Positions 50,734-63,239 of a stretch of DNA of 64,000 nucleotides are shown here, one piece after another. The stretch's first letter is position 1; each line of letters begins with the position of its first letter. The notes beneath the pieces were generated by a model. It was not told the DNA's origin. It did no database searches and saw nothing but the letters and a program-made list of their open reading frames with translations. The stretch covers positions 46,886 to 110,885 of the forward strand of contig QLIY01000538.1 in assembly GCA_003260075.1 (NCBI GenBank). The letters are read 5' to 3'. Both the position numbers and the translations under genes were made by a program. Source of the DNA: Phallusia mammillata (lineage: Eukaryota; Chordata; Ascidiacea; Phlebobranchia; Ascidiidae).

Positions 50734-53700
50734 CTACAACATCGCAAAGTCATCAAATCCAGCAGCTTTTTCGGCTGTGAACTGTGTTTTTTTTATCCAG
50801 AATGTAAGAATAAACAAAGTGTAGGGAATTTATCTAGAAGTTATGTTTCCATTGTGTGGTGTCAAAAAACGATAATTCTTTTTTAAACACTAGTTTATCG
50901 GGTTTTAAGTTAATATATCATGCACGTGACCTTTAATAAGTCATGCGTGTTTTTTGTAGAATAACATATTAGTTCTATGTCCAAACTTTTATGTGAGTAA
51001 TGTTTAACATTTATACCAACCTTTCTAAGTCCTGAGCACGACTGGTGGCTTCCTCAGAAGGAAAATCTGTTTCCCCAAACAAACAGATTTCATACAGCAA
51101 TGTGTGGAGCAGGATGTATTGATCCTAAGTAAAAAATGTAATCTTGCTATAAATATAGTAACACAATACTTCCGCAAAACGTACTTCTCAGGTGAAACAA
51201 ATTGCATTTGTACAGTTGTAAAGTTAGATTTGTTGAGGTTTTGCTTACCAAGGTTTGAACCATGTCAATACGTTGCTTTCGCATGTTAAACACGGTTTCA
51301 AAGACGTCAATTTGATTTTCTACTTTTATCTGATTTTTAAGAATATCCAGTCCGATGTATGTTCCAGTTCGGCCAACCCCAGCACTGTAAAACACCACAA
51401 AAATCGTATCACTCTATTATGCTGCTTGTACAATTAACTGCAAAGGAATAAGGTTAACAACAAACACAAGACAAAAATAAAGTGTTTAACCGTCTTCAAA
51501 CAAAACTTGTTCAGTTACATTGTATATTCTTTGTGCAATTAAGCATTAGGTATCTTCAGTTTGTATGACTTTTAATAATTGGTTGATGGCTGATACAAAA
51601 AAGGCAACAGGGCCAGAGATTAAGCCTTGCAAAACCAAAGTTTGCGGAGATTTCGGAGTCACAACCAATCATATACGCTTATTGCCTACGTGAAAGACGT
51701 CAAAAGGATTTATTTGATTAATTTTTAATGGAAAATGTTCTTGTTTGAACTCTATGAACGACCATTTAGTACATGAGTGGTTTTATGTGCACCCATACAT
51801 GAAAACATAGCTTTGTTGCAGCTTCAGGTGTCAAAAAAAGTCATTATCGCACATTAAAATATGCAGTTTTTTAAATTAAATCTTTTTCAGCAGCTTTTTC
51901 ACATCAGGTTCTGAAATACTCCCAAAATAGACCTTTTTTCGTTCAGTTTAAAACTTGGTATCACCCAATGGACATCAGCTTACCTGCAGTGGACAACAAT
52001 GGGAACGTTGACGTCTTGTGATCCAGCTTCGATAGCTGAGCAAAACCGCATCAAACCAGTTGTGGTTGCGGGGACACCGTGGTCGGGCCAAGTGGTGAAA
52101 TGATATTGCGTCACTGAGCGACTTGCCTACCGTGTTTAAAAAATACAAATATGATTATTCATTCTTGAGTATTACTTGCAATGAATCACAATGTGTTGTG
52201 ACGTAAAACGGTAAACAAAAGTCGGAAACTAGATGCATCCCTAACAATGATGTACTAATGTTCTTTCAAAACTATTGTAACCACCAAAGTTACACCTAAA
52301 CGTTTAAAATAAATAACCCACAAAAACACGAGAAGACTGTATCATTTCCAAACCATTAAAGTAATTTTCAGCACAAATAAATAAAAGAAATTATGCGCAG
52401 CAATGAATGTAGAACGAGAATGAAAACACGCTCTAAACAAGTTACAACGCCATAATACATAAGCTCATTGGCCCGTGTATAACAGAACAAATAAAAGTTT
52501 GACCACAACTTGCAACGAGCTCTTTTCAAGCACCGTTTTATTTAACCTGATTGCAAGTTACAACACATAAGTGTCACTGTTACTTACCGAAACGCAGTTA
52601 CTTTCATCCATAGTTAAAGTCATACTACGTACGACGTAACTTCCGTAGTTTTCCTCCATATTCATTTGAACGGAAAATTTGCCAAACTTTGCAACTTCCT
52701 GTCCATCTGGCCAGTATTGTGAACATTTTTTCTAAAAACGTGAAAAATATACGCTTTTATAAGTGAAGTCCCTATACTAACATGCCATAGTTGTTGCTTT
52801 TTTCAACTGAGTTTCACACAGAGCGACTTGGGCCTTCACTAGTTAGCTTAATTCGAAAGTCCATGTGTCGCAATAAACGTTTGGAAATACTGTACAAGGT
52901 TTTGTTTTGTTTATTTTAGAAGATATTGTTTGGCAACAGCCACGCTTTATTAAGACAAATGCGGAACGAACCTTGTTTTTTTCGTACAGATTTGCAAGCA
53001 TAACGATAGTAGAACAATTTTGTTCCCAAATCATCTGCCAAAACTCTCCTAAAGTTGCGTCCAGTGGGCCTTGTGTTGCGATATATTTATTTTCGCAACG
53101 AAAACCCTGTAATGAATTAAAATTTTTTAGTGTTCCGCCCAAAGATTCCAATACCTATTTATTGTGAGTGACAAAAAATAATGATTTTAAGCTGTATTAT
53201 CGAAATATAATTTACGATTTAAACACTTTCTTACAGTGATACATAAAAGTTTTGACAGAGATTTTAAACATGCATTAGGTTTTCGCCGGTTGTCTTCTAA
53301 TAATTCTCCAAATCATAAGATTTGCACACATATAGAATTTCTTCAATCTTAAGACTTGTGCATAGAATAACCTTTTAAAGGTGGCATTACCTTAGCTGAT
53401 TTTGCACTGCTAATGACACAAATAAAATATTTTTTAATATACAAATATTGTATAATTATTATCATTTATTATTTGTAAAACTTTTCAAACGCACAAATAT
53501 GGTGCCATTAAGACCTACATTGATGAATGATGCATTGACATAATCTGAATCGTCCTCCAGTGTTTGAAGCTTTACCCGATTGTAGTCATCTGTGATTAAA
53601 TATGGCATAAAACATGATGTACAGGTGTGGTTTATGCTAGGATTGTGCAACTTACAAGGAACTATATTTTTGTATCTGTTTCGAACACGATGATCAGGTC

Positions 53701-56700
53701 GGATTCCAGTGTCAATATCGATAGAAAGTTTTTCACTCTTTTCCTTTATTGACTATTAAAAATAAATTCTAATGTACACCAGCAGCACTTTTTGAAAATC
53801 TTATTAATATGTTTTCATAAACAAAACTTTTTCAAAAAAATGAAAGTTTATATTCAGCTAAAACAAGATGATTTTGATTATTGTTTTTATCAAACATTTA
53901 CACACAAAAATCACTAAACCTAACCAAAAATTGTGCTTGAAACGTCTCTTCCACATTGTTTGAGAAGCATTTGTATACAGATTGTAATTGGTTTACAGGA
54001 ATGGCATAATCTTTGACCTCAACATTAGGGCCAGGATCAGTCTCTAAACACAGGACTTTTATGTCAACCTCAGAAACTTGAATAATATTTAATTAAAATA
54101 AATAAAAAATAATATTTTATTACTTAAACTTGATATTGTGGCATGTATCTTTAAAAAATGTACCTTCACTTGTTGATGATTTTGCTGGTTTGCCTTTCTG
54201 TCTTCTGCAAAGCAAATTTAAATCCTTAATCATTATTGCTTTTTTACACACAACAATTTACAATTAATTTACTTTTACCTGTATAGAACTACAGCTATGA
54301 GAAGTGAAATTATTGCCAGGAGTCCAATACAAATGCCTACTGTTAATGCAGTGTTATCATCACCTGGATCTGCAAAAAAGAATAACATAGTATGCCTAGC
54401 TATTTAATTGTTGAAACAGCTTTGTCATTTAACCAATATGAACTGGGGTCATAGAAGAAATTGAAGCAAAACTATCGGTTGTTTTAAACACTGAAGTTGT
54501 TTCCACTCCAAAGTAAAGCAGTTTGCCACTAATGGAAACAAATCCACTTGATTGCACAAATACTTCGGAATCACTTGGAGTTGTTGTGGCAATACTGAAT
54601 CTAATAAAGTCAACAGCATTTGATAAAATTTGATTGCAAGTTTGAATGAAAATTAATAAAATTTGATTTTAAAGAAAATACAAATCACAAAACCTACATA
54701 ACGTTTTCTGTCAATTCTTGGTTTTCACATGTATACAATTCAGAAGAAGATTTTTCAACACCAACATGATACACATTACATGATGAATTTTGACTTATGT
54801 CCAAATTCACTTTTTTATCTTTACCTTCAAATCTATAAAATGTGTATATTTTGGATTTGATTTGCTTTTGGAATATGTATTAATACATACCGTTTTACAG
54901 CAGCCACACAAAACCAATCAGAATCATTGCCAGACAAAATGCTTTTCAACATTTCCCACGAAAAGTAAGTTTGCTCCGAATGACTTTTATTTGCAATAAC
55001 AAAGTAACAACTAAAATTGAAAAAAAGTACACTATCAACAAGTGTTTTAACCACATATGACCTGAAAACTAAACTTTTCTTGACACCTAAATGATTTCAG
55101 GGTTTATGGATGACTGAAAGACAAAAACAATAGGTAGAAATGCATGTTTTCTTGAAACATTATAATATAGTTTGGGATATTGCAAGCATAAAAACTTCTC
55201 CTAATATTTTAAAAACACAAATCACATTTTTATGTAGTCACTAGTTTTCATCATAACATTGACACATTAAAAAAGTTTGCAAAAGACACCACCTGATGGG
55301 TCCATTATCTTCACTTGCAGCCTTAATGGTAATAGTTGAATTTTCCACTAGTGGTGTTTCTATAACTTCTGGACCTATAAATAAATTTCAAAAGTAAACT
55401 TATAATAATTTATCTAACTATTATATATTGGTTTACTTTTGATTGGTGTAGTGCAACTTCCACTTGCAGGCAGTGACGAATCTAAACCACACATTGTTTG
55501 CTGCAACTCGACAACATACTGCTTGTTTGGTTTCGTGGAAAAGTTATAGGACTGAAAGCCAATTTGAATCTTGACAGTGTGGTTTGTTTTGGTCAACACC
55601 CCCAGCATTGGATTTTTAAGACTGATATTTGGTTTTGAAGTAACCAAGATCTATCAAGATCGTAAGGACATGGCAAAAATCAAAATATACCTCAACAAAT
55701 TGTCATTTGAAACATACCTGAGCATTTGTTAGTATATTCACACCTGAAGGCCATAACCAGGTGACAACACAAACATCACCACTTAAAGACATGGACAAAC
55801 CTAATGCACTCAAATTATTTTTGTCTTTGGTTGAAAACACTGAGTTTAAAAAAGGAAAATTCCAGTATTGTGGAAACAGTTTAATCTGCAATTGAGGTCG
55901 AGTTGAGATGTTAATTTACAAAACTGAATAATACAACTAGTTATCCCACCTCCAAGCTATATTCAACATTAGGTTGTAGGTCACTGATGAAATTTGTATA
56001 TTTGTGATTAATAGATGAATCTTGAGAGAAATTATACACTTGAATAGTCTCCAGGGTTTTTGTGTTGCTGATAGTAATGCTGTATTGTATTGTTCCATTA
56101 AATTTTGTTTGGTCTTGCCATAAAATAATAGCAGTAGATTTGTCGCATGATGAATTTGATTCAATTTTCAAATACTGAACTGGTTCAGCTGTAATAGTAT
56201 GCAAATAAATAAAAACTCATAGCAAAACATGTGAAACATTTATTTTTAATTTCTGAATCATAATTTAATATGCTACAAAACAGGTTGATTTAAAAATGAA
56301 AACAAAGTGTCATTTTTTATTCAAGTGCAAAACTAATGCAATAACAATCAACATGCTAAATACCTTTAAACTGGCACACAAAATTTCTTAGAGTATTACA
56401 TTTGTCATCTTTCCATTCATACTTGTTTGATGTGAAATCAAGTATTAAACAGTTTTTTGAGTTTGGTTTACTATTTGGCCAATTGAAGTATACCCCATTT
56501 TCATAGCTGTAGTCTGAAAGTAAGTGTGATAGAGTTCTGCACAATTTGTATAATTAATTATGACTATAAATTCAACTGTCAGTAATTGTGCTCAATTTTT
56601 TTTTACTTTGCTTAAGAAACTGCTAGAAAACACTGTGAGCTTCACAGAACTCTTATTGTATTAGTTTGAGTTTTGTTTGACTGAGTTTAAAGTTTATTTA

Positions 56701-59700
56701 ACTTCACTGAATAAATTACTAAAGAATTTCCAACAAAACATTTACAACAAAGGGTTGCAGGTTTAAACCGTGATGTAATACCTAAATTTAGTGGCTGACA
56801 CTCAAATATATCTAAAGCTGAAAAATATATACAAAGACAAGTGTATTGGTATTTAATACTTTAGAATTGTGCCATACTAGTGTTTTGAATTTTTAAAGCA
56901 GAGATAAATGTACAAAGTACAACTTGGTCAAAAAGAAAAAAAAATCTTTTGTACTAACACCAAACAATTCAACTTAATATACAGTAAGGTAACAAGTCAG
57001 ACAGGTGATGACAAAATCAAACTATTAAAATATTGGTTTTCATACTTGATCCACTCCACTTTCCTCTACTACTATAGTTATAAAACAGAACATTGTTCGT
57101 CCAATAATAATTTCCATTTTCCTTTTGCCTTTTGCCACCAGTGTATACTGTAATAATAACAGCCATAAATGTTGATTCTTATACCAAGGCGAACACAAAG
57201 ATGGTTAACTGTACAATGATTCAAAAAGCAAACATACATCAATTGCATGCTACTTACTGCTCTGAATGTCATTTGATCTGTATTTTAACAGTATTGTTTT
57301 TAAAAACTGATCAACCCCATAATTAAGTATGTTAACAAGGTGTCCACCATATTGTTCACAAACTGACTGTGCTTGATTTTTCTTTGATGTTGAGTTTGTA
57401 AACCAATAATAGTATCCATCAAAATAATCCAAATCTGTAAATTAAAAACATGTTTTTTTTAATATATTATTAAAAATACTTTTAAATGACTTACCCAAAC
57501 TAAATGTTGTAGTTCTGGAGTTACCTAACTTATTAAAAGCTTCACAAGACACAATAGCTTGAGGTCCAAGAATCACAGCATCATATACAGTAATGATTGA
57601 TGTTGTTGATGATTCATTAACATAGTTAGTTTGAATGTAAATGGGCTGGGCTTCATCACTTGCATTGACAAATTTCCCATTTATTTTCCAAACTGCATGT
57701 GGTTGTGGTTTGCCTTGAAATTGGCAACTTATTACCAATTTATTGTTAAATTTGACATCTGAGGTGTTGAGTGGGTTTGATGATAGAAGGTAGGGAACAT
57801 ACTGAAGAGGCACAACTAAATTTGAAAAAAAACTATAAGTATGATAAAAAACAAAACATCCACTGTTTATCACAAATTAATTGAAAATTAGCTTACTAAA
57901 ACAATCACTATTTATAAAATTACAAGCACAAAATGATATTGATCCCGAAAAATAACTATATGATATCCGGCTTGGTAATTGTTTTAGTGCAATTGTGTCG
58001 CTAGGAGTTCATTCATCAAGCGAAATCAACTCTTAACTCACAATCAGTATTTTGAATCAATAAATAAAATTAAAACCTTATGCAAAGAACTAGATCTTAA
58101 ATTTTTGAACAGTAAATGCTTTGACTTGTTTCAACTGAAATTTTCTGGTACATTTTTAGCACAAGGCCAGAGTAAAATCAATTTAGTTCAAAGCTCTAAG
58201 ATACTTTTTATTACAAAAATGTAAACATATTTTTTTGTAATACAATTGTAGGGGAGGACCTACATTTACAACAACAAAACCGTTTAGGGTCGACATTACA
58301 AAAAATGCAACCATGTAAACACTCTAACAATGAATTGATTTGAAAATACAAAATTGTTTATGTTATATATATACCTGTTAGATTTAGCGTTGCATTAATT
58401 TTCCATTCACTTTCATTCAAATAATTTGTTGCTGTACATGTGTATACACTTGTATCTTCAATTTTTGCACTCATAATTTTAAACTCAGATGTTACTGAGT
58501 ATGCAGTTGTTACTGGTGTTTGTTCATAAGATGACCTTGTAAACAAAATCAATAAGTATTGCTTAACAGTTTATTGCCAGACAGTTATATTTTATTCTTA
58601 CCATGTTATTGTGGGTTGATAGTAACCATGAGAAGCACAAACCACTGACACAGGTTCGTTTTCATTGACAACCATTTCATAGTGAGTTAAGGATATATTC
58701 GCTGGAACTAAAAATTAAGATATAGCTCCAACGTAAGCAAATGTATTTTTATCATGTTTACAGTTTTTATCTTGTTTTATTTATCATTTCTCAAAAACAA
58801 AGCATGATTGATAATGGTAAGACATTTGAACAAAGGCTAAAAGAACAAAATGAGCTTTTATACAATTGCAGTACTGGTAAATTAATTAGTGTAAGAATAA
58901 CAGCAAGTACATTTACCACACTTTTAAAGAGGCTATTTAACAAAAATCATATAGAAACGAAAAAACATCACGACATCTAAATCAATACTAACCGTATACA
59001 AAAAAATTTTGAAATCTTGAGTAATTATAATTTGGGTATGATGCCTTAACAGCGTAGTTTCCAACATTCTCTAAATTATCAATGATAACAGGTATTGGGT
59101 GGGTTCCATTTTTATTTAACTGGTGACTCCAAATGGTTTCTTTGTGTACTATTTTGATGTCCACAACAGAAATTTCAATCATGGTTAAAGTAATCATGAT
59201 GTTAAGTGTTGTTGGAATTCCGGTGATAATTGTCTTGTTTAACAAGTGCATTGTAATCCATTCTAAACAAAAAACATCATGAATGTGTGTAACGATTGTT
59301 ATTAATAAGTTTCTACAGACACTAGTTTACACCAAAGTTACCTTTAACTAAACAGTTTGCTTTCTATGTTAAAATCTTTGGAGACAATTATTGCAACAAA
59401 ATATAACGGTTATAGTGGTATACAAACACTTTTAATGATAGTAAAAAACTTTTTTACTGTAATAAATATTTAACAGACATTTTGTTAAGTACATACCTTT
59501 TTTTTCACAAATATATTTCTGAGCAACGGTAGAGGGTTTAGTCATCCATTGGCCAACTGCATCACTCTGGTAGGTGAAGGCAAGAATTATTACAGCACTT
59601 GTTTTTTGAAAACCCCTTGCAGCTTTATTATAAAATGTAGCCTGACTTTCATCATCCCAAAAAACATCAAGATTTGTATCTGTTTTTCCACCACACCGAA

Positions 59701-61639
59701 ATGCTTGACTCTTTATTTGAGACAAGCTAGCATTAATGTTTTCAGGTGCATTACTCCATTGTTGTAAAACACCATTAATAAAGTCCTGCTTAGCTTTGGA
59801 CTTAATATAAAGTAGGTGGGATCCTTGTGCTTTGCATGCTGCAGTAGCTTCATCTTTATTCTTATAAGTTGTGTTGTAGAAATAGATGGTAGAATCACCA
59901 AACTGTTCAACATGAGAAAAATCTAGACAATTTAACAAAAAGTTTTTTGTTGCAAATTGTTTTTGATTTTACATTAAAACCATTTTGTCTGTGCTTAACT
60001 ATTGTTTTAACACACAAACATTCACATCATGTATAGTTTCCTAGATGTCACCTGTATTTTTGCAATTAAAACACAAAATATTTATTGGTAGATTTACAAA
60101 TCAAGGTTAATTGCCTTGATTTTTAAAGAAATTAAAGCCAAGAAATTATAATCTGAAAAAGTCCAAGTCCAAGCTTTTTCCAAGTAATATTTGGCATAGT
60201 GTTCATTAATAAACCTTTTCTTTGAGAACATATTTATTTACATTTTTCAAGTTACAATTAGGCCACCATAGAATGTAAATTGCAGCACGACATAAGCACT
60301 CGCATATTTTAACATGCCAATTGGTTATGTCACAACAAAGACTATGACATTATTATGAAAATGTGTAAACAATTGCTCTCTTATGTTTCCTGTAAATTTG
60401 TAACAGAATAAAAAACATTACACAATATCAGAGATAAACTTTTATGGAAAAATTTACTAACACTTTTCAATAAACCCCCACAATGTTTGTCTGCCAATTA
60501 CGACTTTGCTGTGTTGTTATTTTCCAACTTAAAAAAAATCATCCTCATCCAAGTACCAATCGGGTTTTTACCACCATATAGCATTATAAAAAACTAGTTT
60601 ACCATCAATCAAATTTTTTAATTTTTGTTCAACATTTATTGTTCAAGAAATCTTGAGCGCCATACTTCGGAGACTGGGCTAGTCCCGTACTTGGTAAGTT
60701 CAAACATAATCACAACAGGAAAACTAGGGTTGGACATTTGACCAGTCAAATACTTGCCAAATAGGTCAAATATCGTTCAAATACTTTACACATTATTAAA
60801 TTGCACTTCTTATAAACCGTAAATAATGGAAATGAAGGCTTCAACTCATGTAAACTTGTTTGTGAAATGGGAAAACCTGTAATTAATTAACAAAAATCCA
60901 GGGCAATTATATGCCAAATATATAGCTACAAACTAGTGATGCACCGAACCCGCCTAAAAAGGTTCAGGCCGAAACCGAATATTCGGCCACGAGGCCGAAT
61001 AAATTCGGCCGAATCAGGCCGAACCTAAAACCGCATTTCTTATGGGTGTTTTTAACTGAACCGTGTGTTGTTGATGCAAGTGAACTCAATTATGAAAAGC
61101 CAAAACTACTTTTACAATGCGAATACTTCACAAAACTTGTAATATTTCGCAGACAATGTAGCAAGTATTTTATAGATACATCAAATAGTTAATTTATGAT
61201 GTTTCGTATTGGCGAAAATGAAAGTTTGGGTATTAATTCCATGCAATCAAAAAGTTCGGTTTCGGCCGAATTTTCAAAAAAGTTCGGGCCGAAACCGAAA
61301 CATCGAAAAACAGCTTATTCGGCCGAAATGTTTCGGCCAACCGAAACTTCGGTGCATCACTACTACAAACCGTTTTTGGATCAATTGAACCACCCTGCTC
61401 ATTGACAAAGATGCATAGACAAAGATGCACGGTTTCAATAATGGGAAAAACCCTTTACTGCTACCAGAAAAAAAATTGTTCGCCCACCGAAGATAAAAAT
61501 AAAAGAAACAAACAAACAAGTAAAACACTCCAAAGAAAAAAATAGTTGTAGCGATCCAACACTTACCTTGGGCTTTGCAACAATCGAAATGACCTAAAAA
61601 GGTCAGAGCCAAAGTGGCAAAACAACGAAGGTCAATCAT
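48593..61639 (-). CDS. Lectin/Ig receptor-type tyrosine phosphatase, CD45-like catalytic region (1,625 aa)
   Basis: Thirty-four exons on the minus strand join without a phase conflict to 4,878 coding bases. Architecture: signal peptide (1 to about 23, [16 protein letters not shown]...), C-type lectin domain 1 (25-167), three Ig-like domains (about 167-453), C-type lectin domain 2 (453-608), FN3-like region (608-983), TM (about 988-1010), PTP D1 (about 1085-1385) and PTP D2 (about 1400-1620). D1 has all catalytic motifs, so the enzyme should remove phosphate from tyrosines at the cell surface. The D1-D2 linker (QYILLH...FGETDF) and D2 ([27 protein letters not shown]) resemble CD45 (PTPRC) more than other receptor PTPs I know, while the ectodomain does not. 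Two lectin domains on a receptor PTP is not an arrangement I know. Ligands are unknown. Parts are described separately. Confidence 0.9.
51021..53752 (-). CDS. Receptor phosphatase PTP domain 1 (active)
   Basis: Exons: 53656-53752, 53519-53589, 52972-53106, 52588-52731, 51984-52126, 51249-51384, 51021-51124. All hallmark motifs are present in order: the substrate-recognition loop [43 protein letters not shown], the WPD loop TTWPDHGVP, the P-loop [14 protein letters not shown] (catalytic Cys near residue 1273) and the Q loop QTLDQYILLH. With no substituted catalytic residue it should be an active tyrosine phosphatase. Confidence 0.95.
53925..54369 (-). CDS. Receptor phosphatase transmembrane and juxtamembrane exons
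   Basis: Exon 54279-54369 encodes a single hydrophobic span ([20 protein letters not shown]) followed by YR and, in exon 54164-54204, a basic stop-transfer stretch [11 protein letters not shown]. Exon 53925-54076 gives the juxtamembrane segment leading to the KNRY block of D1. The order fixes a type I topology: lectin and Ig domains outside, phosphatase inside. Confidence 0.92.
54434..61639 (-). CDS. Receptor phosphatase ectodomain: signal peptide, CTLD, 3 Ig, CTLD, FN3-like
   Basis: Exons: 61567-61639 (signal peptide), 59497-59922 (CTLD1: [16 protein letters not shown], ending QKYICEKK), 58993-59262 (Ig-like, [15 protein letters not shown]), 58602-58707 with 58375-58535 (Ig: [19 protein letters not shown]), 57495-57815 (Ig: [25 protein letters not shown]), 57258-57434, 57046-57147, 56782-56817 and 56364-56513 (CTLD2: [19 protein letters not shown], ending [18 protein letters not shown]), 55950-56188 (FN3: [11 protein letters not shown]), 55718-55885, 55437-55650, 55293-55374, 54891-55010, 54698-54832, 54434-54600. 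CTLD1 lies in one exon and CTLD2 in four, so they are not a recent tandem copy. Neither shows an EPN or QPD sugar-binding triplet that I could place, so calcium-dependent sugar binding is doubtful. N-glycosylation sites are many. Confidence 0.85.
60926..61370. mobile_element. hAT-type MITE in intron 1 of the receptor phosphatase
   Basis: The element at 60934-61362 (429 bp) has inverted termini TAGTGATGCACCGAA and TTCGGTGCATCACTA, and a perfect 8-bp duplication CTACAAAC on both sides (60926-60933, 61363-61370). Its interior is dense in 'ttcggcc' and 'ggccgaa', so it can fold on itself. The open frame across it is a by-product. It splits the 1.6-kb intron between the signal-peptide and first lectin exons. 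Confidence 0.88.
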
Positions 61640-62888
61640 CGAATCAAATCTGTTTTTTACATACGCACATTTAGCAAAGTAACTGCTTTCACCTAGTTTA
61701 AATTAGACAAACATTCTGTGGTCTGACTGTCTTAAGTGAAACGTATTAGTTATCCGTTATGACGTGATGCGATATCGAAAATTAGTCACCCGAGTTGCGT
61801 GACAAACAAAAATGTGTTGTCATCTCATGAATGTGTATAGGTGCGGTTGTCATACTGTCCTTATTTCTAAGATTTGGCCTTATTTTGAAGGGCAATGTCT
61901 TACGAAAATTTATAGTCCTGATTTCTAAGAAATGTTCTTGTTTTTGACTTGACTTCTTATATTTTCGTTTGTTTCGTTTCATAACCTAGAAAAATATAAT
62001 TTTTCTGTTGCTGTTATTTTGGGTACATTTTCCATGTCAATGGCAATCCTGTGTGTAGGTGTGGATGAGTGTAAAATTTACTGGCCTCCAGACGAACAAA
62101 TACGTATAGCACAATGCAGCAACGGTTCTAATAAGCATCGTTTTTTCTTTGTTTGCAGCTGACTATACCAAGATATAGCTACAGCTGGAGCCAATACGGC
62201 AGATATCGTCGTAAAACTGTTCATTTGTTTCCCTTTTAACTTGAGTTTTGGAAAATCGCAGTTGTAGTTTCGATAACTGTGGCTAACAAAAAGAATGATT
62301 GTCGAAACTATGGTAGCACTAGGACAGCATACAAAAAACATAACAAAAATTTAAATATTACCTATAGTGTTCAAATTAAACCCATTGGATATAGCCTACG
62401 CAAAAGTTTACAGTGAAAGTTTTGTTCGAAACCACAAGCATATCAACCGAAAAACAAACAAACAATAATCATAACAAAATCAGCGAAAAACTACTAAGTG
62501 TGACAAAAGTTAACGAAACAGAAATCTCACAAAGATTCTGATAAGTATTATTATATTTTAGGATGCGGTTTTCCCAACATACACTGCAAAAAATATGATT
62601 GCATAAGGTGGACAAAAAACGATCAGAAATATGCCAAAATTTTCAAACATGCGATAAAATTAAAGTAAAGATTTGATGACCTTAAACACGGACAGAGTTT
62701 GAGGATAGTGATAAACAAAGCACAAGTTTTTTTTACAATTTAACATTGTTGGATCACAGTCGTTTCAACTCCACAAATCATAAAACCTTGAACGTACACC
62801 AAAATTGATTTAAATTAAACGTAAATATGTACAGTGGGAAAAGCGATGGATTTTTCATCTAGGTTTGTTGACTTTAAATGTTGACGTA
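61640..62888. other. Spacer and likely promoter region of the receptor phosphatase
   Basis: No gene was seen between the receptor's first exon and the paralogue fragment. The receptor promoter should lie here, but no TATA box or other motif stands out. Confidence 0.35.
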
Positions 62889-63153
62889 TTAATTATTTCC
62901 AGAAAAGCTGATGGCAATCACTTCGTATAAAAGTTTGTAATCATCCTGCAAAGCAAACGCAACGGGAGACGCTGAAATACCAGAGACCAATGCATGTTGA
63001 ATTCTTACTAGAGATCTAACCATTAGAGGTCGCATGTCTCTAAGATCTTTCACAGTCCTGAAAACATCGATTCTGTTTTCCATTCTACAGTGTATTCATT
63101 TATCTAACAGGTTAGAAAGAGCACAAAAGACTCCAGAACGACCAGCTCCATCC
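62889..63153 (-). pseudogene. Last D2 exons of a second receptor phosphatase, with in-frame stop
   Basis: Two exons, 63009-63153 and 62889-62945 around a 63-base intron, match the last two D2 exons of the neighbouring gene ([37 protein letters not shown], then DDYKLLYEVIAISF). Compared with the intact gene, this copy has nine extra bases after NLLD, and they contain a TGA stop. The rest of the protein would lie beyond 64 kb; the stretch 63.2-64 kb holds only repeats. It is either the 3' end of a tandem paralogue truncated near its end or a decayed duplicate. Same strand and direct adjacency to the intact gene point to a tandem array. Confidence 0.8.
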
Positions 63154-63239
63154 CTGCAACAAGATTATGGTAAATAAATTTTGCAGGAACGTGTGTTCAA
63201 ATATTATAACTTGTATGTGTACAAAATGAACAACAAGAG

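Noticed and set aside
61196-61405. Plus-strand frame of 69 codons
   Set aside because: It lies in the palindromic hAT MITE in intron 1 of the receptor phosphatase.
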